DNA of 64,000 nucleotides from an uncultured Candidatus Saccharibacteria bacterium (GTDB lineage: Bacteria; Patescibacteriota; Saccharimonadia; Saccharimonadales; Saccharimonadaceae), in the NCBI GenBank assembly GCA_949101405.1, contig CARYFM010000004.1, positions 11,259 to 75,258 of the forward strand, written 5' to 3'. The notes below the pieces were generated by a model, which saw only the letters and a program-made list of their open reading frames with translations, did no database searches and was not told the origin of the DNA. A program made the translations under genes and the position numbers. Positions 17,554 through 26,749 of this stretch are shown here, one piece after another (the first letter of the stretch is position 1; every line of letters begins with the position of its first letter).

Positions 17554-18150
17554 ATGCTATTCAATGGTTCACGTCTGCTTGGTTGCCCAGTACTCAGTTT
17601 GCATGTTGGTGGTCGTATTGCCAATGTTACCGAATTAATTATTGATCCAGATGATTTGAAAATTGTGGCCTGTCGCGTAGAAGGACCATTAGTTGGTAAA
17701 GAAGTTGGCGAAATTCTACCAATCGAAAGTGTGCGCGAATTTTCTCGCCTCGGAATGATTGTCGACTCTGCTGATGAGTTTGTAGAAGAAAACGAAATCA
17801 TTCGTATTCACGATATCATCAAGCTTAATTTTCATCTTGTTGGACTCAAAGTTGAGTCGAAACAGGGTGCTAAGTTGGGTAAAATTAGTGATTTTACTCT
17901 TGAACCTGCTACCTGGCGCGTACAGCAACTAATCATTCAGCGACCTTTGGTTAAGGCTTTTCTCGACCCAGAACTCACTATTCCTTGTAGCCGCATCGAG
18001 TCAATTGATGACTACAAGATTATTGTTAAGGAAGAGACTGAAAAACCCAAGACCAAAGCTATTAAAACTGACTTTGTGCCAGGTTTTGTCAATCCGTTTC
18101 GTGAACCAGATTTTGCTTCTGAAATTCGTACCAAAGAACAAGAGTCGTAA
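17554..18150 (+). CDS. PRC-barrel domain protein
   Basis: 198 aa, soluble. Two PRC-barrel-like units: about residues 5-75 (RLLGCPVLSLHVGGRIANVTELIIDPDDLKI) and 90-160 (LVGLKVESKQGAKLGKISDFTLEPATWRVQQLII). A charged C-terminal tail of about 40 residues follows. PRC-barrels act in RNA processing (RimM) or as small interaction domains; nothing here gives a specific role. TATAAT (17542-17547) + 6 nt + ATG, leaderless. It stands alone between gpmI and the convergent recX. Confidence 0.8.
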   Translation: MLFNGSRLLGCPVLSLHVGGRIANVTELIIDPDDLKIVACRVEGPLVGKEVGEILPIESVREFSRLGMIVDSADEFVEENEIIRIHDIIKLNFHLVGLKVESKQGAKLGKISDFTLEPATWRVQQLIIQRPLVKAFLDPELTIPCSRIESIDDYKIIVKEETEKPKTKAIKTDFVPGFVNPFREPDFASEIRTKEQES

Positions 18151-18198
18151 TGCATTATATGTATTCTGTATATACAATGTCAATACGCCGTATATACC

Positions 18199-19080
18199 TT
18201 AGTCTTCTTGAGCCTTTGCTAATTCCACAGCTTCCTTAGCTTGCTGCAAATTAAATCCCTGACGCACTAAATAACCAATTAACTGAAAGTCATTGTATTT
18301 TTTACGTTTTTTAGCAATAACTTTCAAGATTTCCTCGTTTTCGTCGCGCCCCACCTTGGACATCGCTTCAGAAATTATATCTGAAGTCACACCTTTCTTT
18401 TGCAGTTCCATGCGTAAGCGTTTGTGGCTAATCCCGCGCCTTACATAGCGATTTTCCGCATAAAACTCAGCGAATTTTTGATCATTAAGATATTTTTTCG
18501 CAATTAATCGCTCAATCACAAGCTGCATTACATCATCTTCAATTTCTGCCAAAGGCTTTTTTTCTTCGCGCACACGTTGGCGGTTAAGCATCCGTCGCTT
18601 AATCTGTCGGCGACGTAAATAATCGCGCGTTTCTCGTACGGAGTGTGGACGCATCAACACCCACTCCAGTGTGCGTTGATACAATTTACCGAATTCTGAT
18701 AAGCGCTGCAATTCTCCTAACCGCTCGGTGGTTACTTTATAACCTATTTTTACCCCAGACTCCACAACTTGCGTCACATCAAGCGAAAAGGCAAAGTGCC
18801 CATCCAAAAAGATATTAACACGATTAGGGTCTCTCACGCCTGGAGTCATTTTGGTCACGGTATAATATTCTGGCCCCCTAGTAAGAGTCTCCCAGTCACC
18901 AACTGGTCCAGATACCTCATCATCTCCGCCATAAATCATCTCAGCTTCACGTCGGCGCTGAGCCTTAACTAAGTCTAGATCTGGTTCTTCCACATCGGCG
19001 TCAGCCGCACTTTCATCTGTAGAATCATCAAAATCTACTATGCCCAAGTCACGTGACTCCAAAGATTCTATCTCGAGCAT
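18199..19080 (-). CDS. recX: Regulatory protein RecX
   Basis: 293 aa. Modulates RecA filaments. The C-terminal half has the three-helix RecX repeats: RPHSVRETRDYLRRR, LIAKKYLNDQKFAEFYAENRYVRRGISHKRLRMELQKKGV, and YLVRQGFNLQQAKEAVE. The N-terminal 75 residues are an acidic extension not typical of short RecX proteins, followed by a small domain (VNIFLDGHFAFSLDVTQVVESGV) also seen in longer Gram-positive forms. It starts 18 nt after recA stops, on the same strand, so recA-recX is an operon. Confidence 0.88.
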   Translation of the reverse strand: MLEIESLESRDLGIVDFDDSTDESAADADVEEPDLDLVKAQRRREAEMIYGGDDEVSGPVGDWETLTRGPEYYTVTKMTPGVRDPNRVNIFLDGHFAFSLDVTQVVESGVKIGYKVTTERLGELQRLSEFGKLYQRTLEWVLMRPHSVRETRDYLRRRQIKRRMLNRQRVREEKKPLAEIEDDVMQLVIERLIAKKYLNDQKFAEFYAENRYVRRGISHKRLRMELQKKGVTSDIISEAMSKVGRDENEEILKVIAKKRKKYNDFQLIGYLVRQGFNLQQAKEAVELAKAQED

Positions 19081-19098
19081 TACGCACCCTACTGGTTA

Positions 19099-20157
19099 TT
19101 AGATCTCGGCGTCAGCCGTCAGCTCGTCTGCCCCACCTGTGAGATGTGCCGCTTCACGTACTTTCTGATCAATTTCGGCCAACAATTCCGCGTTTGACTT
19201 CAGAAGAGTCTTAGCTGCCTCGCGCCCTTGCGCAATCGTTTCGCCCTTATATTTCAAGAATGCACCAGCTTTCTCAATAATACCTTTCTGGATTGCTAAA
19301 TCTAAAACGTCGCCAGTCTTGCTAATACCTTCGTTGTACATAATATCAAACTCAGCCGTACGGAATGGTGCTGCAATCTTATTTTTAACGATCTTCACCT
19401 TAGTACGGTTACCAGAAATGTTATCACCCTCTTTGATTTGACCCACACGTCGAATATCCATACGTACCGAAGCATAAAACTTCAGCGCATTGCCGCCAGT
19501 CGTAGTTTCAGGATTACCGAACATTACACCAATCTTCATACGAATTTGGTTGATGAAAATAACAGTTGCTTTGGATTTGGAGATAATACCTGTCAACTTA
19601 CGCATGGCTTGGGACATTAATCTTGCTTGCAATCCCATCTGCGCATCACCCATATCGCCGTCAATCTCCGCTTGTGGCACCAAGGCTGCCACAGAATCGA
19701 CTACAATCAGATCTACCGCACCGCTTCGCACTAAAGTTTCACAAATCTCTAGCGCCTGCTCGCCGTTATCTGGTTGCGAGATGAATAAGTTGTCTGTGTC
19801 TACGCCAATTTTTTTAGCATAAGCTGGATCTAAAGCATGCTCCGCGTCAATAAACGCCGCTTGGCCACCCTGCTTTTGGATCTCTGCAATCGCATGCAAA
19901 GCCAAAGTTGTCTTACCTGAGGACTCTGGTCCATAAATTTCAATAATTCGCCCTTTTGGATAACCACCACCTAGCGCTAAATCAAGCGAGAGGGAACCAG
20001 AGGGCAAAAGTTCTACATCAATTTTCTGAGTTTCTCCCAGTTTCATGATGGAACCATCACCAAACTGTTTTGTAATTTGTGCAATCGCGAGATCGAGAGC
20101 CTGTTTCTTGCCAGAATCTTCTGGTGCCATTTCTGCTTTTGTAGTCTTTTTTGCCAT
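19099..20157 (-). CDS. recA: DNA recombinase RecA
   Basis: 352 aa. Walker [10 protein letters not shown], the [13 protein letters not shown] and [18 protein letters not shown] segments, loop L1/L2 region ([36 protein letters not shown]), C-terminal acidic end. Start at 20157 (MAKKTTK) because GGAAGG precedes it by 5 nt and the family begins here; a longer in-frame extension to 20262 has no family support. TATAAT at 20180-20185 (minus) gives a short leader with an SD, unlike the leaderless housekeeping genes around it. Confidence 0.97.
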   Translation of the reverse strand: MAKKTTKAEMAPEDSGKKQALDLAIAQITKQFGDGSIMKLGETQKIDVELLPSGSLSLDLALGGGYPKGRIIEIYGPESSGKTTLALHAIAEIQKQGGQAAFIDAEHALDPAYAKKIGVDTDNLFISQPDNGEQALEICETLVRSGAVDLIVVDSVAALVPQAEIDGDMGDAQMGLQARLMSQAMRKLTGIISKSKATVIFINQIRMKIGVMFGNPETTTGGNALKFYASVRMDIRRVGQIKEGDNISGNRTKVKIVKNKIAAPFRTAEFDIMYNEGISKTGDVLDLAIQKGIIEKAGAFLKYKGETIAQGREAAKTLLKSNAELLAEIDQKVREAAHLTGGADELTADAEI

Positions 20158-20370
20158 ATTACCTTCCTTTGTTAATCTTATTATAGCATTGTTGTTTGCT
20201 AGGGTCGACAAGAATACGCGTTTTTCTTGCGTGAGCACCTGCATGTTGTCAGCATATAACAAATTTTTCTAAATTAACAAGCACAAGTCTGATATTTCTA
20301 CCAAAAAATAGTCATCCTGCTTTGCTTAAATTAGCCTTGCTTATGCTTGCTAAATTTTTCTTTTTTGCAT

Positions 20371-20376
20371 TATAAT
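20371..20376 (+). promoter_or_regulatory. Promoter -10 box of a small-ORF transcript
   Basis: TTGCTA (20347-20352), 18-bp spacer, TATAAT (20371-20376). A 10-bp inverted repeat (CTTGCTAAAT at about 20346 and ATTTAGCAAG at about 20411-20420) brackets the start region. The transcript leads into a strong SD and a 36-codon frame. Confidence 0.5.
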
Positions 20377-20441
20377 CCAAACTACGGGCAAATAGGTCTT
20401 GATCTAAGCAGATTTAGCAAGGGAGAAAGGAGGATAGTTTT

Positions 20442-20552
20442 ATGGTAATACGCTTTAAATTAAAACGTATGAACGTCTGGATTACATTATTCCAAGTCAA
20501 AATTGCTTTCGCTAAAAAGCGAAAGCAACCCATTCAACTAACCTCATTCTAG
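20442..20552 (+). CDS. Possible 36-residue basic small protein
   Basis: ATG at 20442 with AAAGGAGG 8 nt upstream, an excellent translation start, and a promoter-like TATAAT 65 nt before. The product is basic and amphipathic (MVIRFKLKRMNVWITLFQVK, then KKRKQ). The 3' part of the frame contains a perfect 11-bp inverted repeat TTGCTTTCGCT-AAAA-AGCGAAAGCAA, which could be an RNA hairpin. It lies between the divergently facing recA and murA genes. It could be a leader peptide or a small RNA instead. Confidence 0.45.
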   Translation: MVIRFKLKRMNVWITLFQVKIAFAKKRKQPIQLTSF

Positions 20553-20593
20553 CATCAATCAAAGGCAAAATCAAGACCGAAAGCCCGCCTGAT

Positions 20594-22204
20594 TTATACA
20601 CCACTCAGTGGCTGAATATCTGCTCCCAAACTATTCAAGCGCTCAGCAAAATCTTGATATCCTCGGTTGATTGAATAAATATTCCGTAAAATTGAAGTCC
20701 CTGGCGCTGCTAGCATTGCAATCATCACCACTACAGCTGGTCTTAGCGCTGGTGGCGCCACGAGTTCTGCTGCCCGCCAATTCGTTGGACCCTCAATATA
20801 AATCCGATGTGCATCTAGTAGCTCAACTTTGGCGTTTAGATTTTCGAGATAGGTCAAATACACTGCACGATTTTCAAATACCCAGTCGTGAATCAACGTA
20901 CGACCCTTTGCAGTCGCCGCGATTACTCCAAAGAAGGGTAAATTATCAATATTCAAGCCAGGGAATGGCATTGGCGCAATTTTATCTGTTGGTGCTACAA
21001 GTTCCGACTTAAAAATCTTCAAATCTACCAAACGCGTGCGCCCATTTGTGCTATAGTATTCTGGCGAACGCTCGATCTTAGCTCCCATGCTTTTTAAGAC
21101 TTCCAGTTCTACTTCCAAAAACTCAACTGGCGCCCGACGAATTGTCAGCTTAGATTGTGTTACTAGCGCCACCGCGATAAAAGACATTGCTTCGATTGGG
21201 TCTTCAGCTGGTGCATACTCCACATCTAGATCGATTTTTGCTTGTCCGGTTACTTTTAATGTGGTCGTGCCAATTCCGCGTACTTTTACGCCTAATTTTT
21301 CCAGGAAAAAGCATAAGTCCTGTACCATATAATTTGATGATGCCCCCACGATTGTTGTTTCTCCTGGATATAATGCCGCCGCCATCAAAACATTCTCTGT
21401 CACCGTATCTCCACGTTCAATTAGGACGATACGCTTAGGTGGAAATTGAATTTTTACCTGGTCAATATTACGCGGCAAATCTTTGAATTCGGGTTTCATC
21501 GTAGGCTTGGCTGGTGCTACTGTAGCCTTATAAAATCCACTGCAAGTTGTGGCATCGATCTTTAAGCCAAATGCACTAAGCGCGCGCAAATGCGGCTCAA
21601 TCGTGCGCGTACCAAGTGTACATCCACCAGCATATGGTAAACGAAACTGTTTAAACTTATGCAAGAGTGGTCCCATAAACATCAAAATCGAACGGGTTTT
21701 GCGTGCTGCCTCGACATTAATGTGTTCAATATCTAATTCGTCTGGTGATATAATTTCCAAATCACGACCATCATTTACCCATCGGCATCGCACCCCCAAA
21801 GACTCCAAAACCTCAATAATCCGAAATACTTCTTCAATTCGGGCTAAGTGTTTTAGCGTTGTGGTACCAGAGTTCAAGATTGAGGCACATAGCAAAGCAA
21901 CTGCAGCATTCTTGCTGGTATTGATAGTCGCTTCGCCGTGCAATTCTTTACCACCATGAATCCGATAGCTCTGTGAAACCGTATCGTTAACAGAGAGAAT
22001 CTGACCACCCAGAGCCAGAGATAGCTTTTTTATTAACTCCAATGAGACATTCTGCCCACCTTTTTCAATTCGGTGGATTGCCGATTGGCTACTCCCAATT
22101 GCTTCAGCCAACTGCGTCTGTGTCCAGCCTTTCTCTGTGCGTAACCGCTCAATTACTCGGCCAATAGCCTCCTGATAACTTATTTCTGAGTGTCGATTTG
22201 TCAT
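20594..22204 (-). CDS. murA: UDP-N-acetylglucosamine 1-carboxyvinyltransferase-like protein with N-terminal HTH
   Basis: 536 aa, about 115 more than MurA. Residues 12-68 form an XRE/Cro helix-turn-helix (EKGWTQTQLAEAIGSSQSAIHRIEKG). From about residue 78 the EPT fold begins (YRIHGGKELHGEATINTSKNAAVALL). The catalytic Cys is kept (C195 in AGGCTLGTR), as are AEDPIEAMSFIA and the C-terminal NRGYQDFAERLNSLGA. Enolpyruvyl transfer starts peptidoglycan precursor synthesis. The fused HTH suggests a trigger enzyme that may also regulate genes. Whether it is the main MurA is uncertain. TATAAT (22211-22216, minus) + 6 nt + ATG, leaderless. Confidence 0.88.
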   Translation of the reverse strand: MTNRHSEISYQEAIGRVIERLRTEKGWTQTQLAEAIGSSQSAIHRIEKGGQNVSLELIKKLSLALGGQILSVNDTVSQSYRIHGGKELHGEATINTSKNAAVALLCASILNSGTTTLKHLARIEEVFRIIEVLESLGVRCRWVNDGRDLEIISPDELDIEHINVEAARKTRSILMFMGPLLHKFKQFRLPYAGGCTLGTRTIEPHLRALSAFGLKIDATTCSGFYKATVAPAKPTMKPEFKDLPRNIDQVKIQFPPKRIVLIERGDTVTENVLMAAALYPGETTIVGASSNYMVQDLCFFLEKLGVKVRGIGTTTLKVTGQAKIDLDVEYAPAEDPIEAMSFIAVALVTQSKLTIRRAPVEFLEVELEVLKSMGAKIERSPEYYSTNGRTRLVDLKIFKSELVAPTDKIAPMPFPGLNIDNLPFFGVIAATAKGRTLIHDWVFENRAVYLTYLENLNAKVELLDAHRIYIEGPTNWRAAELVAPPALRPAVVVMIAMLAAPGTSILRNIYSINRGYQDFAERLNSLGADIQPLSGV

Positions 22205-22242
22205 ATAATGATTATATCATAGAATGAATAATATTACTAAGA

Positions 22243-23079
22243 TTAGCCCTTATAACTGCACACTACATTATTAGCGTGCAACCAACCTTCCACGCTACCA
22301 CCATCAAGATATTCGCCCTCCACTGGCACCACGCGCATCACTCCTCCGCGCTTGATGTAACTATCAATTGGGTCGGTTACTACATATTCTTGATCTTTTG
22401 GCCCAAAATCATTCACCTTTGTATACTCCACGATCTCTTGTAACAGTTCTGGCGACATAATATATTTGCTTACATTAATCAAATTTGATGGTGCGTCTTC
22501 TGTGCTTGGTTTTTCCACTACGCCAGTCAGCTTACCATCCTCGGCCGATAATACACCGTATTTTTCTACTTGGTTACGGGGTACTTCCACACCCAAAATT
22601 GCCGACTCGTTATCATTTTCTAGAGCCTTAACTAACGACTCGCTAGCTGATTCTCCTCCCGGGTTCCAGATAAAATCATCACCCATGAATACCAAAACCG
22701 GCTCATTAATATTATATTCCTCTACTGCCATTGCGATTGGAATTGCAGTGCCATATTTTCCGGATGGATCTTGTTGAATATAATGGATTTTTACATCCTC
22801 CGGCAAGGTATGCGCCAGCTGCAGACGATCTTCTTTTCCACGCTCAATCAAATACTGGTCTAGTGCAATGTTCTTCTGATAGAACGCTTTCACCTGGCAA
22901 GGTTCTACATTAGAGATAATCATGTAGATGTCTTTCACTCCAGCTTTAATTAGTTCCTGCACAGAATAATCCACTAGAGGACGATTCCCAACTGGCAACA
23001 TCGACTTTTCAATAATTTTCGTAATTGGCAATCTCCGAGTTCCCCAACCTGCTACTGGAATAATCGCTTTGGTAATCAT
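22243..23079 (-). CDS. galU: UTP-glucose-1-phosphate uridylyltransferase
   Basis: 278 aa. Makes UDP-glucose from UTP and glucose-1-phosphate. The nucleotidyltransferase signature is present as AIIPVAGWGTRRLPITKIIEKSMLPV, followed by KPLVDY-like RPLVDYSVQELI, FMGDDF and GVVEKP. Start placed at 23079, where GGAG lies 7 nt upstream; the frame continues to a GTG at 23091 that contains this site. It lies 38 bp upstream of the murA gene's own start on the same strand, so the two envelope genes are neighbours but murA has its own promoter. Confidence 0.92.
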   Translation of the reverse strand: MITKAIIPVAGWGTRRLPITKIIEKSMLPVGNRPLVDYSVQELIKAGVKDIYMIISNVEPCQVKAFYQKNIALDQYLIERGKEDRLQLAHTLPEDVKIHYIQQDPSGKYGTAIPIAMAVEEYNINEPVLVFMGDDFIWNPGGESASESLVKALENDNESAILGVEVPRNQVEKYGVLSAEDGKLTGVVEKPSTEDAPSNLINVSKYIMSPELLQEIVEYTKVNDFGPKDQEYVVTDPIDSYIKRGGVMRVVPVEGEYLDGGSVEGWLHANNVVCSYKG

Positions 23080-23192
23080 TTCTAACTCCACTTTAATCTG
23101 CCGCTATTATAGCACAATTCTGAGCTATACAATCAAAATCGTTTCCTTACTTATTTCTTATGAGACAATTATATTGTCTTAAATTGCAAACG

Positions 23193-24059
23193 CTAAAGCA
23201 TAAAATCTCTTTTATTTAATTTTACCAACCTGTCTCCCGGAAGATTAAAATGTTTTCCGGGAGCATAGTTCAAAATGGCTTGGCGAAAGTCCCCGAGTTG
23301 TGGGCGCGTAGCCGAAACCCCCGCTTGCAAGGTACCAGCACGCAATAGCTCCAACGCTAAGCTGGTATCCAAATTCTCAAACCATGCTCGTTGCCAGGGT
23401 TGATTTTTTCCTGGTAACAAACTCACGACCAGCTGATCAATTTCGGATTTGAGTTGTTTTTGCCTTTGCCATAAGTCATAAATCTGTATTTTTTGCTCAA
23501 AATCCATTGGGAAATTATTCATCTGGTGACGTATACGGTTTCGTAAATATTCATCTGATGAGTTAGACTGGTCTTCGCGAAAGCCCAACTGACGCTTAGC
23601 GGCATATTCCAAAATTGCTGCTTTATCCAGCGGTTCATAAAACATCTCTGTTTCCAAAAACGGTCGTCGAATGCCTGGAGTATCTAGGACCGCCAACCCA
23701 CGCCATCCAGTACCACGCGATAAGTTAATCACCGTGGTTTCTACTAAATCATCAAGGTGATGCGCTGTAAAAACCGTTGCAAACGGGTCAATACTATGTA
23801 AAAAGTTATATCGTACCGTTCGTGCTCTCGCTTCAGAAGTCTCTTCACTAAGCTCACCATGCCCCAGGTAAAATTTTACGCTATATTCTTTTGCTTTGCG
23901 TTGTACAAATTCGGCATCTTCGGCAGAATTTTCGCGCATACCATGATCGAAATGCGCCACAATTATATCATGAGATGAATATTGTTTTGAACGGCATATC
24001 ATATCTAGCATCACCATAGAATCCACCCCACCCGAAACTGCCAGAATAATCTTTGCCAT
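23193..24059 (-). CDS. tilS: tRNA(Ile)-lysidine synthase
   Basis: 288 aa. Converts the wobble C of tRNA-Ile(CAU) to lysidine. PP-loop ATPase motif SGGVDSMVMLD at the N-terminus, then HFDHGMRENSAEDAEFV, TAHHLDDLVETTVINLSRGTGWRGL and RNRIRHQM. It has only the catalytic domain and a short tail, like compact TilS forms. Divergent from lepA, with only 23-29 bp between starts, so both promoters overlap in this gap. Confidence 0.93.
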   Translation of the reverse strand: MAKIILAVSGGVDSMVMLDMICRSKQYSSHDIIVAHFDHGMRENSAEDAEFVQRKAKEYSVKFYLGHGELSEETSEARARTVRYNFLHSIDPFATVFTAHHLDDLVETTVINLSRGTGWRGLAVLDTPGIRRPFLETEMFYEPLDKAAILEYAAKRQLGFREDQSNSSDEYLRNRIRHQMNNFPMDFEQKIQIYDLWQRQKQLKSEIDQLVVSLLPGKNQPWQRAWFENLDTSLALELLRAGTLQAGVSATRPQLGDFRQAILNYAPGKHFNLPGDRLVKLNKRDFML

Positions 24060-24088
24060 AACAATATAATTATAGTATAATTATGACT

Positions 24089-25984
24089 ATGAATCCAGCT
24101 AAAATTCGTAATTTTTGTATTATTGCCCATATCGACCACGGCAAGTCCACTATTGCTGACCGTATGATGGAATTAACTGGTACGGTTTCTAAGCGTGAAA
24201 TGAAGTCGCAATTGCTGGATAGCATGGAACTAGAACGGGAAAAGGGAATTACTATCAAGCTGACGCCTGTACAGATGCACTGGAAAGACTATATTTTAAA
24301 TCTCATCGATACGCCAGGGCATGTAGACTTTTCTTACGAAGTTTCGCGTTCGTTGCAGGCTGTGGAAAGTGCTGTCCTTGTGGTAGACGCTACGCAAGGC
24401 ATTCAAGCCCAAACGTTGGCTAATGTTTACCTAGCACTTGAACAGGATTTGTATATCATACCAGTTATTAACAAAGTTGACCTTCCTGCCGCTGACGTCG
24501 AAAAAGTTAGCGCGCAAATTATCAATTTGCTTGGCTGTAAACCTGAAGAAATTATTCTTGCTTCTGGTAAAACTGGTCAGGGCGTCCCAGAAATCCTCGA
24601 CACAATTATCAACAAAGCCCCGGCACCTAGTGTGGCCCCGCGTAGCCTTTTTTCAGAGGGGCTTTCGCAGGTTGCGACCGAGAACGCAGGGCGCGCGACA
24701 CCCGCAACGGCGGGCTGGCGCGACGACCGGTCCTATGGAGAAAAGGGTACGCGAGATGCACTAAGCGCCAGGGCTCTCATTTTCGACTCTTACTTCGATG
24801 ATTATCGTGGCGTCGTACTCTACGTACGAATTTTTGAAGGCAAAATTGAGAAAAATGCCGAAATTCGTATGATGGCTGCCAATACTAACGGCATTGCTTT
24901 GGAAGTTGGCTCTCTTACCCCAAAAATGACTCCTTCTGCTAGCCTAGACGAAGGCAATATTGGCTACATTGTTACCAACCTCAAGACTACCCGTGAGGCC
25001 AAAGTTGGCGATACGGTTACACTGGCTAAGACTCCGGCCAGTGAACCTCTACCCGGATACAAGAATGTCTTGCCATTTGTTTATGCTGGATTTTTCCCTG
25101 TGTCTAACGACCAATATCAAGACCTCAAAGACGCCGTTGAAAAACTCGCCATGTCCGATTCAGCCCTACATTTTGAGCCAGAAAATTCACCAATTCTTGG
25201 CTTTGGGCTACGTATTGGCTTCCTTGGTCTTCTGCATATGGATATTATTCGCGAGCGTTTGGAAAGGGAATTTGGTCTCGACCTTGTGGTTACTAACCCA
25301 TCCACTAATTACGAGGTCACTATGTCGGATGGCTTTGACCTGAATATTCGCTCAGCTGCTGATTTGCCAGATATTTCTACTGTCAGCGAAATCCGTGAGC
25401 CATGGGTTAAGGGTGAAATTATTCTTCCGCAGCATATGATTGGTGGCGTATTGAATCTAATTAATGAAAAACGAGGTCAACAGACCAATCTTAGCTATAT
25501 TGAAGATCGGGCAGTAATTGATTTTGAGGCCCCCATGGCTAATTTGCTAACTGATTTTTATGATCAGCTTAAGTCTATCACTTCTGGCTATGCTAGCTTT
25601 AATTATGAACTCTCGGACTATCGGGCTGAAGACTTAGTGCGTCTAGACTTTTTAGTAGCGGGGAATCGTATTGATGCGCTTAGTCTTATGTGTCATCGTT
25701 CTGAGGCTGATGCCCTGGGTCGCGAAATCACTAAGAAACTTAAGGAAGTTATCCCTCGTCAAAACTTTGAGGTGGCGCTTCAGGCTGCCATCGGCGCGAA
25801 AATTATCGCCCGCGAGACAATTGGCGCCTACCGTAAAGACGTTACAGTCAAAATTCATACGGGCGATCGTGATCGCAAGGCAAAATTACTCGAAAAACAG
25901 AAAAAGGGCAAAGCCCGTATGAAGCGTTTCGGTAAAATTGATATTCCATCTGAAGCTTTTACTGTGATGCTTAAACGCAATTAA
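24089..25984 (+). CDS. lepA: Elongation factor 4 (LepA) with an insertion after the G domain
   Basis: 631 aa against about 600 usual. Ribosome back-translocase GTPase. G1 AHIDHGKST, RGITI-type EREKGITIK, DTPGH, NKVDLP; domain II from ALIFDSYFDDYRGVVLYVR; the C-terminal unique region ends KKGKARMKRFGKIDIPSEAF. About 48 residues (around 180-227) between VPEILDTIINKAPAP and ALIFDS have no family counterpart. Start chosen at 24089: TATAAT (24076-24081) is 7 nt before it, the spacing seen for leaderless genes here; the ATG at 24083 is too close to the -10 box. Confidence 0.94.
   Translation: MNPAKIRNFCIIAHIDHGKSTIADRMMELTGTVSKREMKSQLLDSMELEREKGITIKLTPVQMHWKDYILNLIDTPGHVDFSYEVSRSLQAVESAVLVVDATQGIQAQTLANVYLALEQDLYIIPVINKVDLPAADVEKVSAQIINLLGCKPEEIILASGKTGQGVPEILDTIINKAPAPSVAPRSLFSEGLSQVATENAGRATPATAGWRDDRSYGEKGTRDALSARALIFDSYFDDYRGVVLYVRIFEGKIEKNAEIRMMAANTNGIALEVGSLTPKMTPSASLDEGNIGYIVTNLKTTREAKVGDTVTLAKTPASEPLPGYKNVLPFVYAGFFPVSNDQYQDLKDAVEKLAMSDSALHFEPENSPILGFGLRIGFLGLLHMDIIRERLEREFGLDLVVTNPSTNYEVTMSDGFDLNIRSAADLPDISTVSEIREPWVKGEIILPQHMIGGVLNLINEKRGQQTNLSYIEDRAVIDFEAPMANLLTDFYDQLKSITSGYASFNYELSDYRAEDLVRLDFLVAGNRIDALSLMCHRSEADALGREITKKLKEVIPRQNFEVALQAAIGAKIIARETIGAYRKDVTVKIHTGDRDRKAKLLEKQKKGKARMKRFGKIDIPSEAFTVMLKRN
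24626..24769 (+). repeat. In-frame palindromic insertion in lepA
   Basis: GC-rich segment with nested inverted repeats, including CCCGC-AACG-GCGGG (24701-24714) flanked by GCGCG arms, and GGCCCC/GGGGC-type arms at the 5' side. The hairpin CCCGCAACGGCGGGCTGG resembles CCCGTAAAGACGGGCGCTGG in gpmI insertion 1, suggesting a shared element. Confidence 0.6.
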
Positions 25985-26010
25985 AAAGGTCCCGACTGTA
26001 GCCGAGACCT
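25981..26010 (-). terminator. Intrinsic terminator of Cys-rich gene A
   Basis: On the minus strand a 10-bp stem AGGTCTCGGC / GTCGGGACCT (two G-T pairs) with loop TACA is followed by TTTTTAA. It sits just after the minus-strand gene at 26024 and directly abuts the lepA stop. Confidence 0.75.
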
Positions 26011-26023
26011 CCAATTAGCATAA

Positions 26024-26749
26024 TTATACCGCCGCCGCTTCATGCAGTTTACTAAGTGTTTGTACGAAAACATTTTTCACGTCATCGCAAACCTTGAATT
26101 CTGGATAAAGGTTCCCGCACATACTCAACCACAGCGCAAACACATCCAGATGTGTGCTGAAGAAATTTTCTTCAGCAAGAGTCATCATATATGGCGAGTG
26201 TAGGTCATACGCACAATCACCATTGAGACACCACTGGTGACTATGGGGACCTTCGACGCTGAATTCGATGTCGGCTGAACCGTCTTTGTTGTCCACTAAT
26301 TTCGGATTGGTAGCGAGTGTACGTTCCAACCATTTGCCTCTTGCTGCGTTGGCGCAGACAGAATACGCTACGATTGGCTGCTTTGTATCGAGCCAGTCAG
26401 CTGCTCGTAAATCCGGCAGCAACGGAAAGTCATCCTTTGTCAGCTCCAGTGCCTCTTGTAAATTTTGACTGTAATTTTCCAGCGCCGTTTTGATTTCCAA
26501 GCGCGTTTCGTGGCAAACCACCTTACAGTCACCGTGTGACTCGTGGCATTTCTGGCAGTTTTCAGTATCCGTCTTCAGTGCACTTTGTGCGCAAGCAAGC
26601 AAATGGCGTAAGTTTGTCCTTCCGCACATTTGTAGAACATCTACACTTAAAACATCCCCGCTATTCAGTGGCAATTTCCCAATACTCTTGCACTTGTCAC
26701 TGGATTTGTCGCTTTCGCCTTTCACTTTGGTAGTTTTTGTGTTCTTCAT
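26024..26749 (-). CDS. Cys-rich protein A of unknown function
   Basis: 241 aa, soluble, 13 Cys, with repeated CxxC or close Cys/His spacing (NCQKCHESHGDCKVVCHET and HSHQWCLNGDCAYD), suggesting metal binding. It shares the pattern SGDV-x-V then G(R/K)xNLxxxL with protein B at 26989-28194, so they are divergent paralogues. Start at 26749 has AAGGAGG 7 nt upstream. The gene has its own terminator and a leader of about 190 nt resembling that of protein B. I do not recognise the family. Confidence 0.75.
   Translation of the reverse strand: MKNTKTTKVKGESDKSSDKCKSIGKLPLNSGDVLSVDVLQMCGRTNLRHLLACAQSALKTDTENCQKCHESHGDCKVVCHETRLEIKTALENYSQNLQEALELTKDDFPLLPDLRAADWLDTKQPIVAYSVCANAARGKWLERTLATNPKLVDNKDGSADIEFSVEGPHSHQWCLNGDCAYDLHSPYMMTLAEENFFSTHLDVFALWLSMCGNLYPEFKVCDDVKNVFVQTLSKLHEAAAV

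Noticed and set aside
20102..20262. N-terminal extension of RecA to 20262
   Set aside because: It would contain the TATAAT and SD of recA and lacks family similarity.
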